A stretch of DNA of 64,000 bases, taken from Marinoscillum sp. Its GTDB lineage: Bacteria > Bacteroidota > Bacteroidia > Cytophagales > Cyclobacteriaceae. Positions within the stretch are counted from its first letter, which is position 1. Every line of letters begins with the position of its first letter. The stretch is from positions 1 to 64,000 of the forward strand of contig JAMWZA010000002.1 in NCBI GenBank assembly GCA_024305105.1, written 5' to 3'. The notes beneath the pieces were generated by a model. That model was not told the DNA's origin and made no database searches. It was given only the letters and a program-made list of their open reading frames with translations. Position numbers and translations under genes: made by a program. This document shows positions 34,202-43,556 of this stretch, piece after piece.

Positions 34202-35545
34202 ATGCAACTAAACGATCTCACAGCGATCTCGCCAATTGATGGCCGATATAGAAATAAAGTAGAATCATTAGCTCCATACTTCTCTGAGTATGCGCTGATA
34301 AAATACCGGGTAAAAGTAGAGGTGCTCTACTTTATTGCACTATGCGAAGTTCCGCTTCCTCAGCTCAAAAATGTTGATCACAGCAAGTTCCCTCAGCTAA
34401 AAGACATTTATGAAAGCTTCACAGAAGCTGATGCAACCAAGATCAAGGAGATTGAAAAAGTTACGAACCATGATGTAAAAGCGGTTGAGTACTTTATTAA
34501 GGAGAAATTTGATGCGCTTGGGTTGAGTGAATTCAAAGAATTCATTCACTTTGGACTAACCTCGCAGGACATTAACAACACGTCCATTCCACTTTCTACC
34601 AAACATGCATTGGTGGATGTGTTTATTCCATTTCTTCAAGAGATTCACCAACTCATCGGCAAGGTATCAAAGCAATGGAGCGAGATTCCAATGCTAGCAA
34701 AGACACATGGGCAACCTGCTTCACCAACCCGTTTGGGAAAAGAAATCGAAGTATTCGTCAGCCGGCTTAATGAGCAGATGGGATTATTAGATTCCACGGT
34801 TTATGCGGCAAAGTTTGGTGGTGCTACTGGTAATTTCAATGCACACTATGTTGCATATCCAGACAATGACTGGCATGCTTTCGGCAATCAGTTTGTGTCC
34901 GAAAAACTAGGGCTCAAAAGAAGCTTTCCTACTACTCAGATTGAGCACTATGACCACTTCGCAGCACTATTTGATGCAATCAAACGTATTAATACCATCT
35001 TACTAGACTTTAGTAAAGATGTGTGGCAGTACGTGGCTATGAATTATTTCAAACAAAAAATCAATCCACACGAAGTAGGCTCATCGGCAATGCCTCACAA
35101 AGTCAATCCGATTGATTTTGAAAATGCTGAAGGAAATCTGGGAATTGCCAATGCTTTATTTGAGCACTTGAGTGCTAAACTCCCCATTTCAAGGCTTCAA
35201 AGAGACCTGACAGACTCAACCGTACTGAGAAATGTAGGTGTTCCTGTAGCTCATACCTTGATAGCGCTTAGCTCCTTGAAAAAAGGAATTAACAAGCTAG
35301 AGGTCAATGAAGAAGCCATTCGAAAAGATTTGGACGACAACTGGGCAGTAGCGGCCGAAGCAATCCAAACGATCTTAAGACGTGAAGCCTATCCAAATCC
35401 TTATGAAGCGTTGAAAGCATTGACTAGAACTGGAGATAAGATTACAAAAGAAACACTTCATGTATTTATAAATGGGCTGGACGTATCGGACGAGATCAAA
35501 CAAGAGTTGATGCAGATCACTCCATTCAATTATACTGGCAGGTAA
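34202..35545 (+). CDS. purB: Adenylosuccinate lyase
   Basis: 447 residues of the fumarase/aspartase superfamily. It cleaves SAICAR and adenylosuccinate, releasing fumarate, in purine synthesis. Signature 'SSAMPHKVNPIDFENAEG' carries the flexible catalytic loop; 'HFGLTSQDINNTS' and 'KTHGQPASPTRLGKE' carry the conserved histidine and binding residues. Start MQLNDLTAISPIDGRYR is canonical. It converges on pyrB, 110 nt away. Confidence 0.97.
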   Translation: MQLNDLTAISPIDGRYRNKVESLAPYFSEYALIKYRVKVEVLYFIALCEVPLPQLKNVDHSKFPQLKDIYESFTEADATKIKEIEKVTNHDVKAVEYFIKEKFDALGLSEFKEFIHFGLTSQDINNTSIPLSTKHALVDVFIPFLQEIHQLIGKVSKQWSEIPMLAKTHGQPASPTRLGKEIEVFVSRLNEQMGLLDSTVYAAKFGGATGNFNAHYVAYPDNDWHAFGNQFVSEKLGLKRSFPTTQIEHYDHFAALFDAIKRINTILLDFSKDVWQYVAMNYFKQKINPHEVGSSAMPHKVNPIDFENAEGNLGIANALFEHLSAKLPISRLQRDLTDSTVLRNVGVPVAHTLIALSSLKKGINKLEVNEEAIRKDLDDNWAVAAEAIQTILRREAYPNPYEALKALTRTGDKITKETLHVFINGLDVSDEIKQELMQITPFNYTGR

Positions 35546-35576
35546 GCTGGAATGGATGGGTATATTGGTTCCCTTA

Positions 35577-35600
35577 CTGTCGGATGGAAACATCCGGCAG
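35577..35600. other. GNRA-capped hairpin between convergent purB and pyrB
   Basis: CTGTCGGATG and CATCCGGCAG form a 10-bp stem (one G-T wobble) closed by GAAA. No T-run on either strand, so it is not a standard terminator; it may stabilise a 3' end or pause RNA polymerase. Confidence 0.5.
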
Positions 35601-35655
35601 AACCTGAATAGCTAATAAAGCTGATAAAAATATTCGAGTGAATCAGTTTAAGTGA

Positions 35656-36582
35656 TTAAGCCTTAACCCCTGCAAGTAGGTATAGTACAGCCATTCGAAT
35701 GGCCACTCCGTTTTCTACCTGATCCAAGATAATGGCATGCTCTGAGTCGGCAACATCACTAGTGAGTTCTACCCCACGATTAATTGGTCCCGGATGCATG
35801 ATGACGATCTCCTTGTCCAGAGATTCCAACAACTGCTTGTTGATGCCGTAGTAAAGGGAATACTCTCGCAAAGACGGAAAGTAGCGCATTTTTTGACGCT
35901 CAAGCTGTATCCTTAACACATTAGCCACATCGCACCATTCCAGTGCTTTACGAATATCTAACTCTACTTTCACTCCGAGTTCGGCTATATGCTTTGGCAG
36001 CAATGTGGCCGGGCCACATACCATCACCTCAGCACCTAACTTCTGTAGTGCAAAAATATTGGACAAGGCCACTCGGGAATGTAAAATATCACCGACAATA
36101 ACCACCTTCTTACCTGCTACGTCTCCAGTCCGTTCTCTGATCGAAAATGTATCCAGCAAGGCCTGTGTTGGATGCTCGTGCGTGCCATCTCCTGCATTGA
36201 TGATATTTGCATCGATGTGTTTCGATAAAAAATGTGGCGCGCCTGGACTGCTATGCCGCATGACCACCATATCTACTTTCATCGCCAGAATATTATTAAC
36301 GGTATCGAGAAGAGTCTCTCCTTTTTTCACCGAAGAGCTAGCGCTGGAAAAATTAACGACATCTGCTGAAAGTCGTTTTTCTGCCAGTTCAAATGACAGC
36401 CTCGTTCGAGTTGAGTTTTCAAAAAAGACATTGGCCACCGTCACGTCTCTCAATGAAGGCACTTTCTTAATGGGTCGGTTTAAAACATCTTTAAAATTAT
36501 CGGCAGTTTCAAAAATCAATTCAATTTCCTCACTGCTGAGGTTCTTTATTCCAAGTAGATGTTTTGTTTTTAACTGACTCAT
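35656..36582 (-). CDS. pyrB: Aspartate carbamoyltransferase catalytic subunit
   Basis: 308 residues; condenses carbamoyl phosphate and aspartate in pyrimidine synthesis. Carbamoyl-phosphate motif 'FFENSTRTRLSFELAEKRL' and 'SSASSSVKKGETLLDT', then 'MRHSSPGAPHF' and 'NAGDGTHEHPTQALLD', and the aspartate-domain 'MHPGPINRGVELTSDV'. It overlaps pyrR by 4 nt. No regulatory pyrI follows. Confidence 0.97.
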   Translation of the reverse strand: MSQLKTKHLLGIKNLSSEEIELIFETADNFKDVLNRPIKKVPSLRDVTVANVFFENSTRTRLSFELAEKRLSADVVNFSSASSSVKKGETLLDTVNNILAMKVDMVVMRHSSPGAPHFLSKHIDANIINAGDGTHEHPTQALLDTFSIRERTGDVAGKKVVIVGDILHSRVALSNIFALQKLGAEVMVCGPATLLPKHIAELGVKVELDIRKALEWCDVANVLRIQLERQKMRYFPSLREYSLYYGINKQLLESLDKEIVIMHPGPINRGVELTSDVADSEHAIILDQVENGVAIRMAVLYLLAGVKA

Positions 36583-37121
36583 TCAGCTTCGTTCATTAAC
36601 CAAATATTGTCCTTTTTCCCTTGCTCCACCAATTCCACTAATACCCGTTGTGATGGCATGGTATTTACCTTCCTCCCGATATAGTCTGCTGCCACTGGTA
36701 TGTCCCGGCTATACATCCTATCAATAAGCACCAGCAGTTCCACCTTCTCAGGTCGCCCAAACATGGTCATCGCATCCAATGCAGCTCTAACTGAGCGGCC
36801 TGTATACAATACATCGTCGATAAGGATGACCTTTTTATCTTCTATTAAGAAAGGAACCTTGGTTTGGTTGGGAGTGATTGGATGATCTCTTCTACGGAAA
36901 TCATCTCGATGAAAAGTGGTGTCTAAATAGCCAAGCTCCATTTTAATATCAAGCACCTTTTCCAGTTCCTTGCGGATACGTTCAGCTAGATAAATCCCTC
37001 TTGGCTGCATACCCAAAATGACTGTATTATCGAAATTTCCGTGATTTTCAATGAGGTGTTGACACAATCGACTGATTGTGATCTGGAGCAGCTTACTGTT
37101 GAACAGGAGTCGTTTTTGCAT
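36579..37121 (-). CDS. pyrR: PyrR bifunctional regulator / uracil phosphoribosyltransferase
   Basis: 180 residues with the PRPP-binding motif 'KVILIDDVLYTGRSVRAALDAM' and the PyrR N-terminus 'RISRLCQHLIENHGNFDNTVILGMQPRG' type. In Gram-positive species PyrR binds pyr mRNA leaders and also makes UMP from uracil. Here it is the first gene of pyrR-pyrB and its own leader is only about 13 nt after the -7 box, too short for an attenuator. Confidence 0.94.
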   Translation of the reverse strand: MQKRLLFNSKLLQITISRLCQHLIENHGNFDNTVILGMQPRGIYLAERIRKELEKVLDIKMELGYLDTTFHRDDFRRRDHPITPNQTKVPFLIEDKKVILIDDVLYTGRSVRAALDAMTMFGRPEKVELLVLIDRMYSRDIPVAADYIGRKVNTMPSQRVLVELVEQGKKDNIWLMNEAE

Positions 37122-37134
37122 GATCAGACAGGCG

Positions 37135-37142
37135 CAAATATA
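37135..37142 (-). promoter_or_regulatory. -7 promoter element for pyrRB
   Basis: TATATTTG on the minus strand, 13 nt before the pyrR ATG. It fits TAnnTTTG and predicts a very short leader. Confidence 0.5.
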
Positions 37143-37189
37143 AATCCATCTTACTGAACCTGCCTAGCGTCTTTAGGTTTTTCAACAAC

Positions 37190-38749
37190 CTAATTCGTTT
37201 CTACATTCAAATTATAGGTAATTTTGTTGATGTAAAACACTCGTCGCTCATTTCTACCGCCTTCGCCTTGTTCATTCTGAATGCGCTGTTCACCAAAAGC
37301 ATACATGAAATCACCGTACCACCTTTTCAATCCTTCTATCTCAGGATCTCTTGATTTCACTTCATCTTTCTCGTAGGCCAGACGGACTGGATTGAAGGTT
37401 TTGCCTTCAAAAATCTCATTACCCTCCACCACTTTGGAGCGGATAGTGTTGTCTTCCAGATACATCAATATCGTCTTATCCTTCTCATGATTAACGACAA
37501 CAAACTCCTCCAGAGCATAGGTTTCCACATCATTGACCTCAAAACTATTATCCCAGATAATATTCCCATTTCGATCAAAAGCCACCACCACTGCATGGGT
37601 GTATTTGTAGCCCATAAAGTTTGGGTTGTAGGAGTTATAACCAGAATTGAAGCCACCAGAGGAACCGGGCGCTGAATAACTCGAATAACGTGGGTAGTAA
37701 GCTTCTGCAATCATCAGATACTCCCCATCGCGCTGAATAATGTCATGAACTAACAAACGATAACTGAACTTTGGCTTCTTCCCTTTTTGCTTCTTCCGCT
37801 CTATTCTCTCCTTGATACGACGCTCTCGACGCTCATTCATGTATCCGAAAAAATTGGTCAGATCAGCATAATCATGGTATTTAATAAACTGCTGCCGTCC
37901 ATTGACAAACTTGGAAAGATATAGTCCTCTACTGTACTGCGATGCTTTCTTGGAAAATGTACCTGCTATATACTGAAAACCACCATAAAAAATGGTACTC
38001 GCCCCATCTACCAAACTCTTTTTATCCCCTGGAATAATGCCATTATTTTGAATTAAATCACCATCAGAGGTGAACGTTTTAGCCTTCATGGTGAACCGAT
38101 TACCCTGCAGTTTTTCTGATTGAATCACCGTGAACATGTGGGCGTCATCATCAATGACTATATCTAGTATATCACTTTTATTGTCATAAAAACCGGGTAC
38201 CACGCGGGGCTTTTGTACATCAAGATTAAATGTGAGCAAAACAGGTCGAAAATTGGTATACCCTGAAAGCAGGACGTTGTTGTCAATTACTTCAAAAAAG
38301 GTCAGCTGGATGGGAAATACTGTATTGATTTCAATCTGCTGGAAGGATCCCTCTTTCGAGTCAATTTCTAAAAGCAGTAAATCCTCATTGCGATAGCGAG
38401 AAGCATTGAACAGCAAGTAATACTTTCCATCATGGTATTCCATACCGACTAAGTATGAATCAAAAGGAATAGGGTAGATTCTGGTCCAGACCTGATTCAG
38501 GGCTGTATCCAACTTATTAAACGTCCAGTTATAAGCATTATCTGTTCGATCCTCGGTCTCCACATAAACTAACAAGCCATCTTCTTCACCATTGATCACT
38601 CGATATTGCATCGCATAGTCAAATATGCTAAACTCCACTCTGCCTGGCTGCTGAATGATGGCACTGGTATCCCGTTCCTTTTTTCGCTGTGCATCAAGCC
38701 CCACGACCAAAATCAAACAAAATAGTATAAATATTCCTTTCACCTTCAT
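37190..38749 (-). CDS. Secreted protein of unknown function (about 519 aa)
   Basis: Start moved to the internal ATG 38749, where MKVKGIFILFCLILVVGLDAQ is a clear signal peptide; the track adds 32 unlikely residues. The mature part is mostly beta-strand with 'DGxYYLLFNASRY', 'GGFQYIAGTFSKK', 'VVVAFDRNGNIIWDNSF' segments, reminiscent of beta-propeller blades, plus a very basic helix around 'RRERRIKERIERKKQKGKKPK' and a Ser/Gly/Tyr-rich loop ('YYPRYSSYSAPGSSGGF'). No type IX sorting signal at the C-terminus. Not recognised. Confidence 0.7.
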   Translation of the reverse strand: MKVKGIFILFCLILVVGLDAQRKKERDTSAIIQQPGRVEFSIFDYAMQYRVINGEEDGLLVYVETEDRTDNAYNWTFNKLDTALNQVWTRIYPIPFDSYLVGMEYHDGKYYLLFNASRYRNEDLLLLEIDSKEGSFQQIEINTVFPIQLTFFEVIDNNVLLSGYTNFRPVLLTFNLDVQKPRVVPGFYDNKSDILDIVIDDDAHMFTVIQSEKLQGNRFTMKAKTFTSDGDLIQNNGIIPGDKKSLVDGASTIFYGGFQYIAGTFSKKASQYSRGLYLSKFVNGRQQFIKYHDYADLTNFFGYMNERRERRIKERIERKKQKGKKPKFSYRLLVHDIIQRDGEYLMIAEAYYPRYSSYSAPGSSGGFNSGYNSYNPNFMGYKYTHAVVVAFDRNGNIIWDNSFEVNDVETYALEEFVVVNHEKDKTILMYLEDNTIRSKVVEGNEIFEGKTFNPVRLAYEKDEVKSRDPEIEGLKRWYGDFMYAFGEQRIQNEQGEGGRNERRVFYINKITYNLNVETN

Positions 38750-38889
38750 AAGACACTTGGCTAATTCAATAACCTTATTAAGTAGCAACTGTACTGTACT
38801 TATAAACCTGACATGTTTAATCAAACAATTGTTCCGCTTAATCAACTAAATCTAGTAAATAAAAGCCGGGCATTGTATCTTCCATTCAA

Positions 38890-39906
38890 ATGAAAATATT
38901 AATTCTGCGATTTTCTTCCATTGGTGATATCGTGCTCACCACCCCAGTCATCCGAAACCTTAAAACATCCTCTCAGGTGAAGGAAGTGCATTTTGCAACG
39001 AAAAAGGAATACGAATCAGTGCTCTCTGAAAACCCATACATTGACAAACTCCACCTCGTTGAATCAACAGACTCTACTCTTGGGTTCGCTCGAAAGCTCA
39101 GGCATGAAGAATTTGATTTGGTTATCGATTTGCACAATAACCTGAGATCATTAATTATCAAAAGGATTCTTGCCACTAAATCAAGGAGTGTCAACAAACT
39201 CAATGCGAAGAAATGGCTGCTCACCAATTTTAAAATCAACCTGTTACCAAACCAACATATTGTGGACCGCTACATGGCTACCTTGAAGTCTCTGGGGATT
39301 GGTCAGGATGAATTAGGACTGGATTATTTCATACCTGAAAAAGACGAAGTAGAACTGAACTGGCTTCCAAAAGAATATCAAAATGGATTTGCAGCTGTGG
39401 TCATTGGAGGAAAGTACGCCACCAAAAAACTACCAAAAGATCGCATTATTGAGCTTTGTGACCGAATTAATAAACCCATTGTACTGATTGGGGGCAAGGA
39501 AGAAGCCGCAACTGGCAATGCTGTAGAGACGTTCTTCAAGGCATACGAAGAGCCTACCATTTACGACAAGGGGCTGAAGGAGCTTGGAAAGAAAGCCATT
39601 GTTTTTAACGCTTGCGGCAAATTCAATTTAAATCAATCAGCGTCTCTGGTGAAGCAAGCGAGTTGGGTATTTAGTCAGGATACTGGCATGATGCACATCG
39701 CCTCAGCCTTCAAAAAAGATATTTTTACCATCTGGGGCAATACCGTTCCAGAATTTGGGATGTATCCGTATCGAACTAAATTCACCATTTTTGAAAATAA
39801 AAAAATAAACTGTAGGCCGTGCAGCAAGTTAGGATATGGTAAATGCCCTAAAGGTCACTTCAAATGCATGAATGACCTGAAATTTGATTTTTATATACCA
39901 GATTGA
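38890..39906 (+). CDS. Glycosyltransferase family 9 (heptosyltransferase-like)
   Basis: 338 residues: 'MKILILRFSSIGDIVLTTPVIRNL' start, 'DLVIDLHNNLRSLIIKRIL', 'ASWVFSQDTGMMHIASAFKKDIFTIWG' nucleotide-sugar region, and a Cys tail 'INCRPCSKLGYGKCPKGHFKCM', paralogous to the gene at 14087. Likely an LPS core sugar transferase. The stop overlaps no gene, but sixA begins 8 nt later in the same direction. Confidence 0.88.
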   Translation: MKILILRFSSIGDIVLTTPVIRNLKTSSQVKEVHFATKKEYESVLSENPYIDKLHLVESTDSTLGFARKLRHEEFDLVIDLHNNLRSLIIKRILATKSRSVNKLNAKKWLLTNFKINLLPNQHIVDRYMATLKSLGIGQDELGLDYFIPEKDEVELNWLPKEYQNGFAAVVIGGKYATKKLPKDRIIELCDRINKPIVLIGGKEEAATGNAVETFFKAYEEPTIYDKGLKELGKKAIVFNACGKFNLNQSASLVKQASWVFSQDTGMMHIASAFKKDIFTIWGNTVPEFGMYPYRTKFTIFENKKINCRPCSKLGYGKCPKGHFKCMNDLKFDFYIPD

Positions 39907-39914
39907 CCCAAACA

Positions 39915-40409
39915 ATGAAAACACTCTATATCGTTCGTCACGCAAAATCTTCCTGGTCTTTTGATCTACCCGACGCTGACAGGCCGCTTGGGGTACGGGG
40001 CAGGCGTGATGCGCCACGTGTAGGAAAATACCTGAGTGATAATGAGCGCACTCCTGATTTAATGCTGAGCAGTCCTGCTAGCAGGGCGCTGTATACCGCT
40101 CTGATTATAGCAGATGAATGGGGTTATCCAGAAGAAGAAATTGTCTTAGCCAAAGGCTTATACCATACCAGCAGTTCGGAGTTGCTTGAAATCCTGAAGG
40201 AGCAAGATGATGATAAAAATACCATTGCCATTTTTGGTCATAATCCGGGCTTTACGGATTTGGCAAATGAGTTAGGTACTGAGTATCTGGATAATTTACC
40301 GACTTCAGGTGTGTGTGCATACGAGTTTGATGTGGATGCCTGGGCAGAGATCACATCCAAAAATGCGTCTAGAAAGTTTTTAGTGCTTCCAAAAAGGCTC
40401 CCTAATTAG
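39915..40409 (+). CDS. sixA: SixA-type phosphohistidine phosphatase
   Basis: 164 residues from ATG 39915 (the track's TTG start adds four residues). The histidine-phosphatase motif is 'LYIVRHAKSSW' (RHxK), with the second histidine in 'IAIFGHNPGFTDLANEL' and 'DLMLSSPASRALYTALI' between. E. coli SixA removes phosphate from the HPt domain of ArcB; the partner here is unknown. Eight nt separate it from the glycosyltransferase. Confidence 0.88.
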   Translation: MKTLYIVRHAKSSWSFDLPDADRPLGVRGRRDAPRVGKYLSDNERTPDLMLSSPASRALYTALIIADEWGYPEEEIVLAKGLYHTSSSELLEILKEQDDDKNTIAIFGHNPGFTDLANELGTEYLDNLPTSGVCAYEFDVDAWAEITSKNASRKFLVLPKRLPN

Positions 40410-40459
40410 ATTTTCATTGAACACCTTCGCCGAGTCTGCTTAATTACTCAGATTTGCCT

Positions 40460-41374
40460 ATGGACTATCAGGAAATCATCGAAGAGGTATATTCAGAAGT
40501 ACTAGCCATGCCGATTGAAGGCAAACTAGCGGATTACATCCCTGAACTAGCCTCTGTTAACCCAAATTACTTTGGCGTATGCCTGGTAGACAAACATGGA
40601 AACATTGCCGAATGTGGTGATAGCAACGTGCCGTTCAGCATTCAGAGTATCTCTAAAGTTCAAACACTGGTGATGGCCTATTCCAAAATGGGTGTAGATC
40701 TTTGGAAACGAGTCAACGTAGAGCCCTCTGGCAACCCTTTTAATAACCTGGCACAGCTCGAATACGAAAATGGAATTCCAAGAAACCCCTTTATCAACCC
40801 AGGTGCCCTCGTCATTACAGATTCTATAATGAGTCTCTATGACGATGCAAAAAGTGAAATCAAACAATTCATTTCGAATATGTCTGGAGGAGATCCTGTG
40901 GTGGTCAACCCAAAGGTGAAACAATCTGAACTGGAGTGCTCCAGCAGAAATAGAGCGAGTGCCTACCTCCTTAAATCATATAAAAACCTAACACATAGTG
41001 TAGATGATCTTCTTGACGTTTACACGGATCACTGCGCTATAGAAATGGATTGCCGACAGTTAGCCAAGTCTTTCCTTTACCTAACTAATAACGGGCATTG
41101 CAATTATAACAATACCAGAGTACTCGACAAAGGGCTCACCAAACGCATCAATGCACTGATGCTGACATGTGGTTTTTATGATGAGGCCGGAGAGTTTGCA
41201 TTTAGAGTAGGACTGGCGGGAAAAAGTGGTGTAGGTGGTGGCGTGATTGCCGTCCTCCCCGGAGAGTTTAGCGTAGCAGTTTATACGCCTCCTCTCAATC
41301 CAAAAGGAAATCCTCGTAAGGCTCTTTACTTCCTGGAATTGCTGACGACCAAGCTGGGCATCTCTTTGTTTTGA
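40460..41374 (+). CDS. glsA: Glutaminase A
   Basis: 304 residues from ATG 40460. Serine-dependent beta-lactamase-like fold: catalytic 'FSIQSISKVQTLVMAY' (S-x-x-K), 'NPFINPGALVITDSI', 'CSSRNRASAYLLKSY' and C-terminal 'GLAGKSGVGGGVIAVLPGEF'. It hydrolyses glutamine to glutamate and ammonia in the cytoplasm. Length matches the family. Confidence 0.96.
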   Translation: MDYQEIIEEVYSEVLAMPIEGKLADYIPELASVNPNYFGVCLVDKHGNIAECGDSNVPFSIQSISKVQTLVMAYSKMGVDLWKRVNVEPSGNPFNNLAQLEYENGIPRNPFINPGALVITDSIMSLYDDAKSEIKQFISNMSGGDPVVVNPKVKQSELECSSRNRASAYLLKSYKNLTHSVDDLLDVYTDHCAIEMDCRQLAKSFLYLTNNGHCNYNNTRVLDKGLTKRINALMLTCGFYDEAGEFAFRVGLAGKSGVGGGVIAVLPGEFSVAVYTPPLNPKGNPRKALYFLELLTTKLGISLF

Positions 41375-41399
41375 TCCGTCTTGAGAGTATCTTTCTACC

Positions 41400-42170
41400 A
41401 TGGACGAGTTTATCTCAAGTTTTCCTCACACTTATTATAAGATAGGCATCCGGTATCTACTAGCTGCGGGCATTGCTTTCGTACTCTTTTATCTGCTTTT
41501 TAAGAATCGATTGCCTTTCAAAAAAATCCAATCAAAATTTCCTAAATCGTCAGATTATCGTCGTGACTTAATGTATTCTCTGATTACGGTAGCAATCTTT
41601 ACTGTCATTGCTCACCTGAGTTTCCGGACTTTTAAGGACTTTAATTTGCTCTTTTATGATTGGGAGGCAAAACCCATGTGGTATTGGGTGTTAACCGTCA
41701 TTCCCATATTTGTTATTCACGACTTTTACTTCTACTGGGCCCATCGGGCGATGCACCATCCTTCACTATTTAAGTCGGTTCATAAAACGCATCACCTATC
41801 AACCAACCCTTCACCCTGGACAGCCTATGCATTTCATCCAATCGAGGCAGTTATAGAGACGCTCATCATCCCCATACTTGTTTTCACTGTTCCGACACAT
41901 CCCCTGGTTATTGTTCTGTTTATGATTTTTCAAATCATCTACAATGTTTATGGGCATTTAGGGTATGAACTTTTTCCAAGAGGATTTCATAAAACTAAAA
42001 TCGGTAAGTACATAAACACATCAGTAGCGCACAATCAACACCACAAAAAGTTTCATGGCAACTACGGACTGTACACTTTGGTCTGGGACCGCATGTTTGG
42101 GACAATCCGCGTCGATTATGACGAAGATTATGAAATGGCCACAGCCAGGGAAAAGCAGGCAGTAGCCTAA
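41400..42170 (+). CDS. Sterol desaturase / fatty-acid hydroxylase family membrane protein
   Basis: 256 residues with about four transmembrane helices and the eight-histidine diiron signature: 'HDFYFYWAHRAMHH', 'SVHKTHHLST', 'HNQHHKKFHG'. Related bacterial enzymes hydroxylate fatty acids or other lipids, or act on carotenoids; the substrate is unknown. It follows glsA by 25 nt and converges on hslU, 4 nt away. Confidence 0.9.
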   Translation: MDEFISSFPHTYYKIGIRYLLAAGIAFVLFYLLFKNRLPFKKIQSKFPKSSDYRRDLMYSLITVAIFTVIAHLSFRTFKDFNLLFYDWEAKPMWYWVLTVIPIFVIHDFYFYWAHRAMHHPSLFKSVHKTHHLSTNPSPWTAYAFHPIEAVIETLIIPILVFTVPTHPLVIVLFMIFQIIYNVYGHLGYELFPRGFHKTKIGKYINTSVAHNQHHKKFHGNYGLYTLVWDRMFGTIRVDYDEDYEMATAREKQAVA

Positions 42171-42174
42171 ACAC

Positions 42175-43554
42175 TTAAAGGATATACTGGCTCAAATCTT
42201 TGTCTTTGACCAAACCGCTCAGCTTCTCCTCTACCAAAGCTCTGTCTACAACTATATTGGCATTTGGCCCGATGGTATCTGGAATTTCGAACAAGATATC
42301 ATTGAGTAGTTTGCTCATGACCGTATGCAATCTTCGCGCACCAATGTTTTCAACTTCCTCGTTAATCTGGAAGGCTATTTCCGCCAAACGCTCTAGTGCT
42401 TCTTCCTGAAAACTTAGCTGTACATCCTCGGAGTTGATCAAGGCAATGTATTGTTTGGTCAAAGCATTCTTTGGTTCCTTCAAAATACTGAGGAAATCAG
42501 CTTTTGTTAAATTGTCAAGCTCCACTCTAATCGGAAAACGTCCCTGCATCTCAGGAATCAAATCGGAAGGCTTGCTGAAGTGAAATGCACCTGCTGCTAT
42601 AAAAAGTATGTGGTCTGTATGGACTATTCCGTATTTAGTAGTCACCGCACTTCCTTCCACGATAGGCAGCATATCTCGCTGCACACCTTCTCGGCTTACA
42701 TCCGGACCACCTTGCCCTCCACGTGAATTGCCAGCGATTTTATCCACCTCATCAATAAATACAATCCCTGTATTCTCAGTTTTCCTAAGCGCTTCCTCCT
42801 TCACCTCATCCATATCGATCAGCTTGGATGACTCTTCTTCCAATAAGATTTTACGAGCTTCAGCGATGGTTACCTTACGCTTTTTCGTCTTCTTTGGAAG
42901 CATGTTTCCCAGCATTTCCTGAAGGTTGATCATGGAAGCTTCGTCCATGCCTCCTCCTACCATACCCATACCTGGAGATGATGATTGCTTCACATCAATT
43001 TCAATCTTGCGATCGTCCATTTCTCCATCCCGAATTTTTTCACGAAAACGTTCACGTGTTTTTTCATTCAGTTCGCGCTCGTCTTCAGGTTGATCTTTAC
43101 CCATACCAGATGCATGAGGCGTTGGAGAACCTTTTAACGGTGGAATTAATGCATCCAAAATAAGACCTTCTACTATTTCTTTAGCCTTTTCTTTTACCTC
43201 TTCTTTTTTAGCGGTCTTCACCATATCCACGGCTTGCTCCACTAAATCGCGGATCATGCTTTCGACATCTCTACCCACATATCCTACTTCAGTAAACTTG
43301 GAAGCTTCTACTTTCGTGAATGGTGCATCTGCCAGATGAGCCAGTCTTCTCGCGATTTCTGTTTTACCAACCCCGGTCGCACCAATCATCAATATGTTAT
43401 TCGGCACGATTTCGCCTTGTATATCAGCCTTCACATTCATTCTTCTCCAACGATTCCGTAGCGCTATTGCCACGTTTCGCTTGGCATCATTCTGACCAAT
43501 TATATATTTATCAAGTTCGGCTACAATTTGCCTTGGAGTCAAATTCTTATTCAT
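42175..43554 (-). CDS. hslU: HslU, ATPase subunit of the HslUV protease
   Basis: 459 residues. Walker A '[20 protein letters not shown]', an intermediate I-domain with acidic/basic inserts (about 110-240), Walker B '[13 protein letters not shown]', sensor '[16 protein letters not shown]' and the C-terminal 'DLSQYIL' that docks into HslV. It unfolds proteins for HslV. hslV is not adjacent in this window. It is the last gene of lon-porQ-hslU (2-nt gap). Confidence 0.97.
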   Translation of the reverse strand: MNKNLTPRQIVAELDKYIIGQNDAKRNVAIALRNRWRRMNVKADIQGEIVPNNILMIGATGVGKTEIARRLAHLADAPFTKVEASKFTEVGYVGRDVESMIRDLVEQAVDMVKTAKKEEVKEKAKEIVEGLILDALIPPLKGSPTPHASGMGKDQPEDERELNEKTRERFREKIRDGEMDDRKIEIDVKQSSSPGMGMVGGGMDEASMINLQEMLGNMLPKKTKKRKVTIAEARKILLEEESSKLIDMDEVKEEALRKTENTGIVFIDEVDKIAGNSRGGQGGPDVSREGVQRDMLPIVEGSAVTTKYGIVHTDHILFIAAGAFHFSKPSDLIPEMQGRFPIRVELDNLTKADFLSILKEPKNALTKQYIALINSEDVQLSFQEEALERLAEIAFQINEEVENIGARRLHTVMSKLLNDILFEIPDTIGPNANIVVDRALVEEKLSGLVKDKDLSQYIL

Positions 43555-43556
43555 AT

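Noticed and set aside
36005-36577. 190-aa plus-strand ORF opposite pyrB
   Set aside because: Antisense shadow of pyrB with low-complexity Ser/Thr composition.
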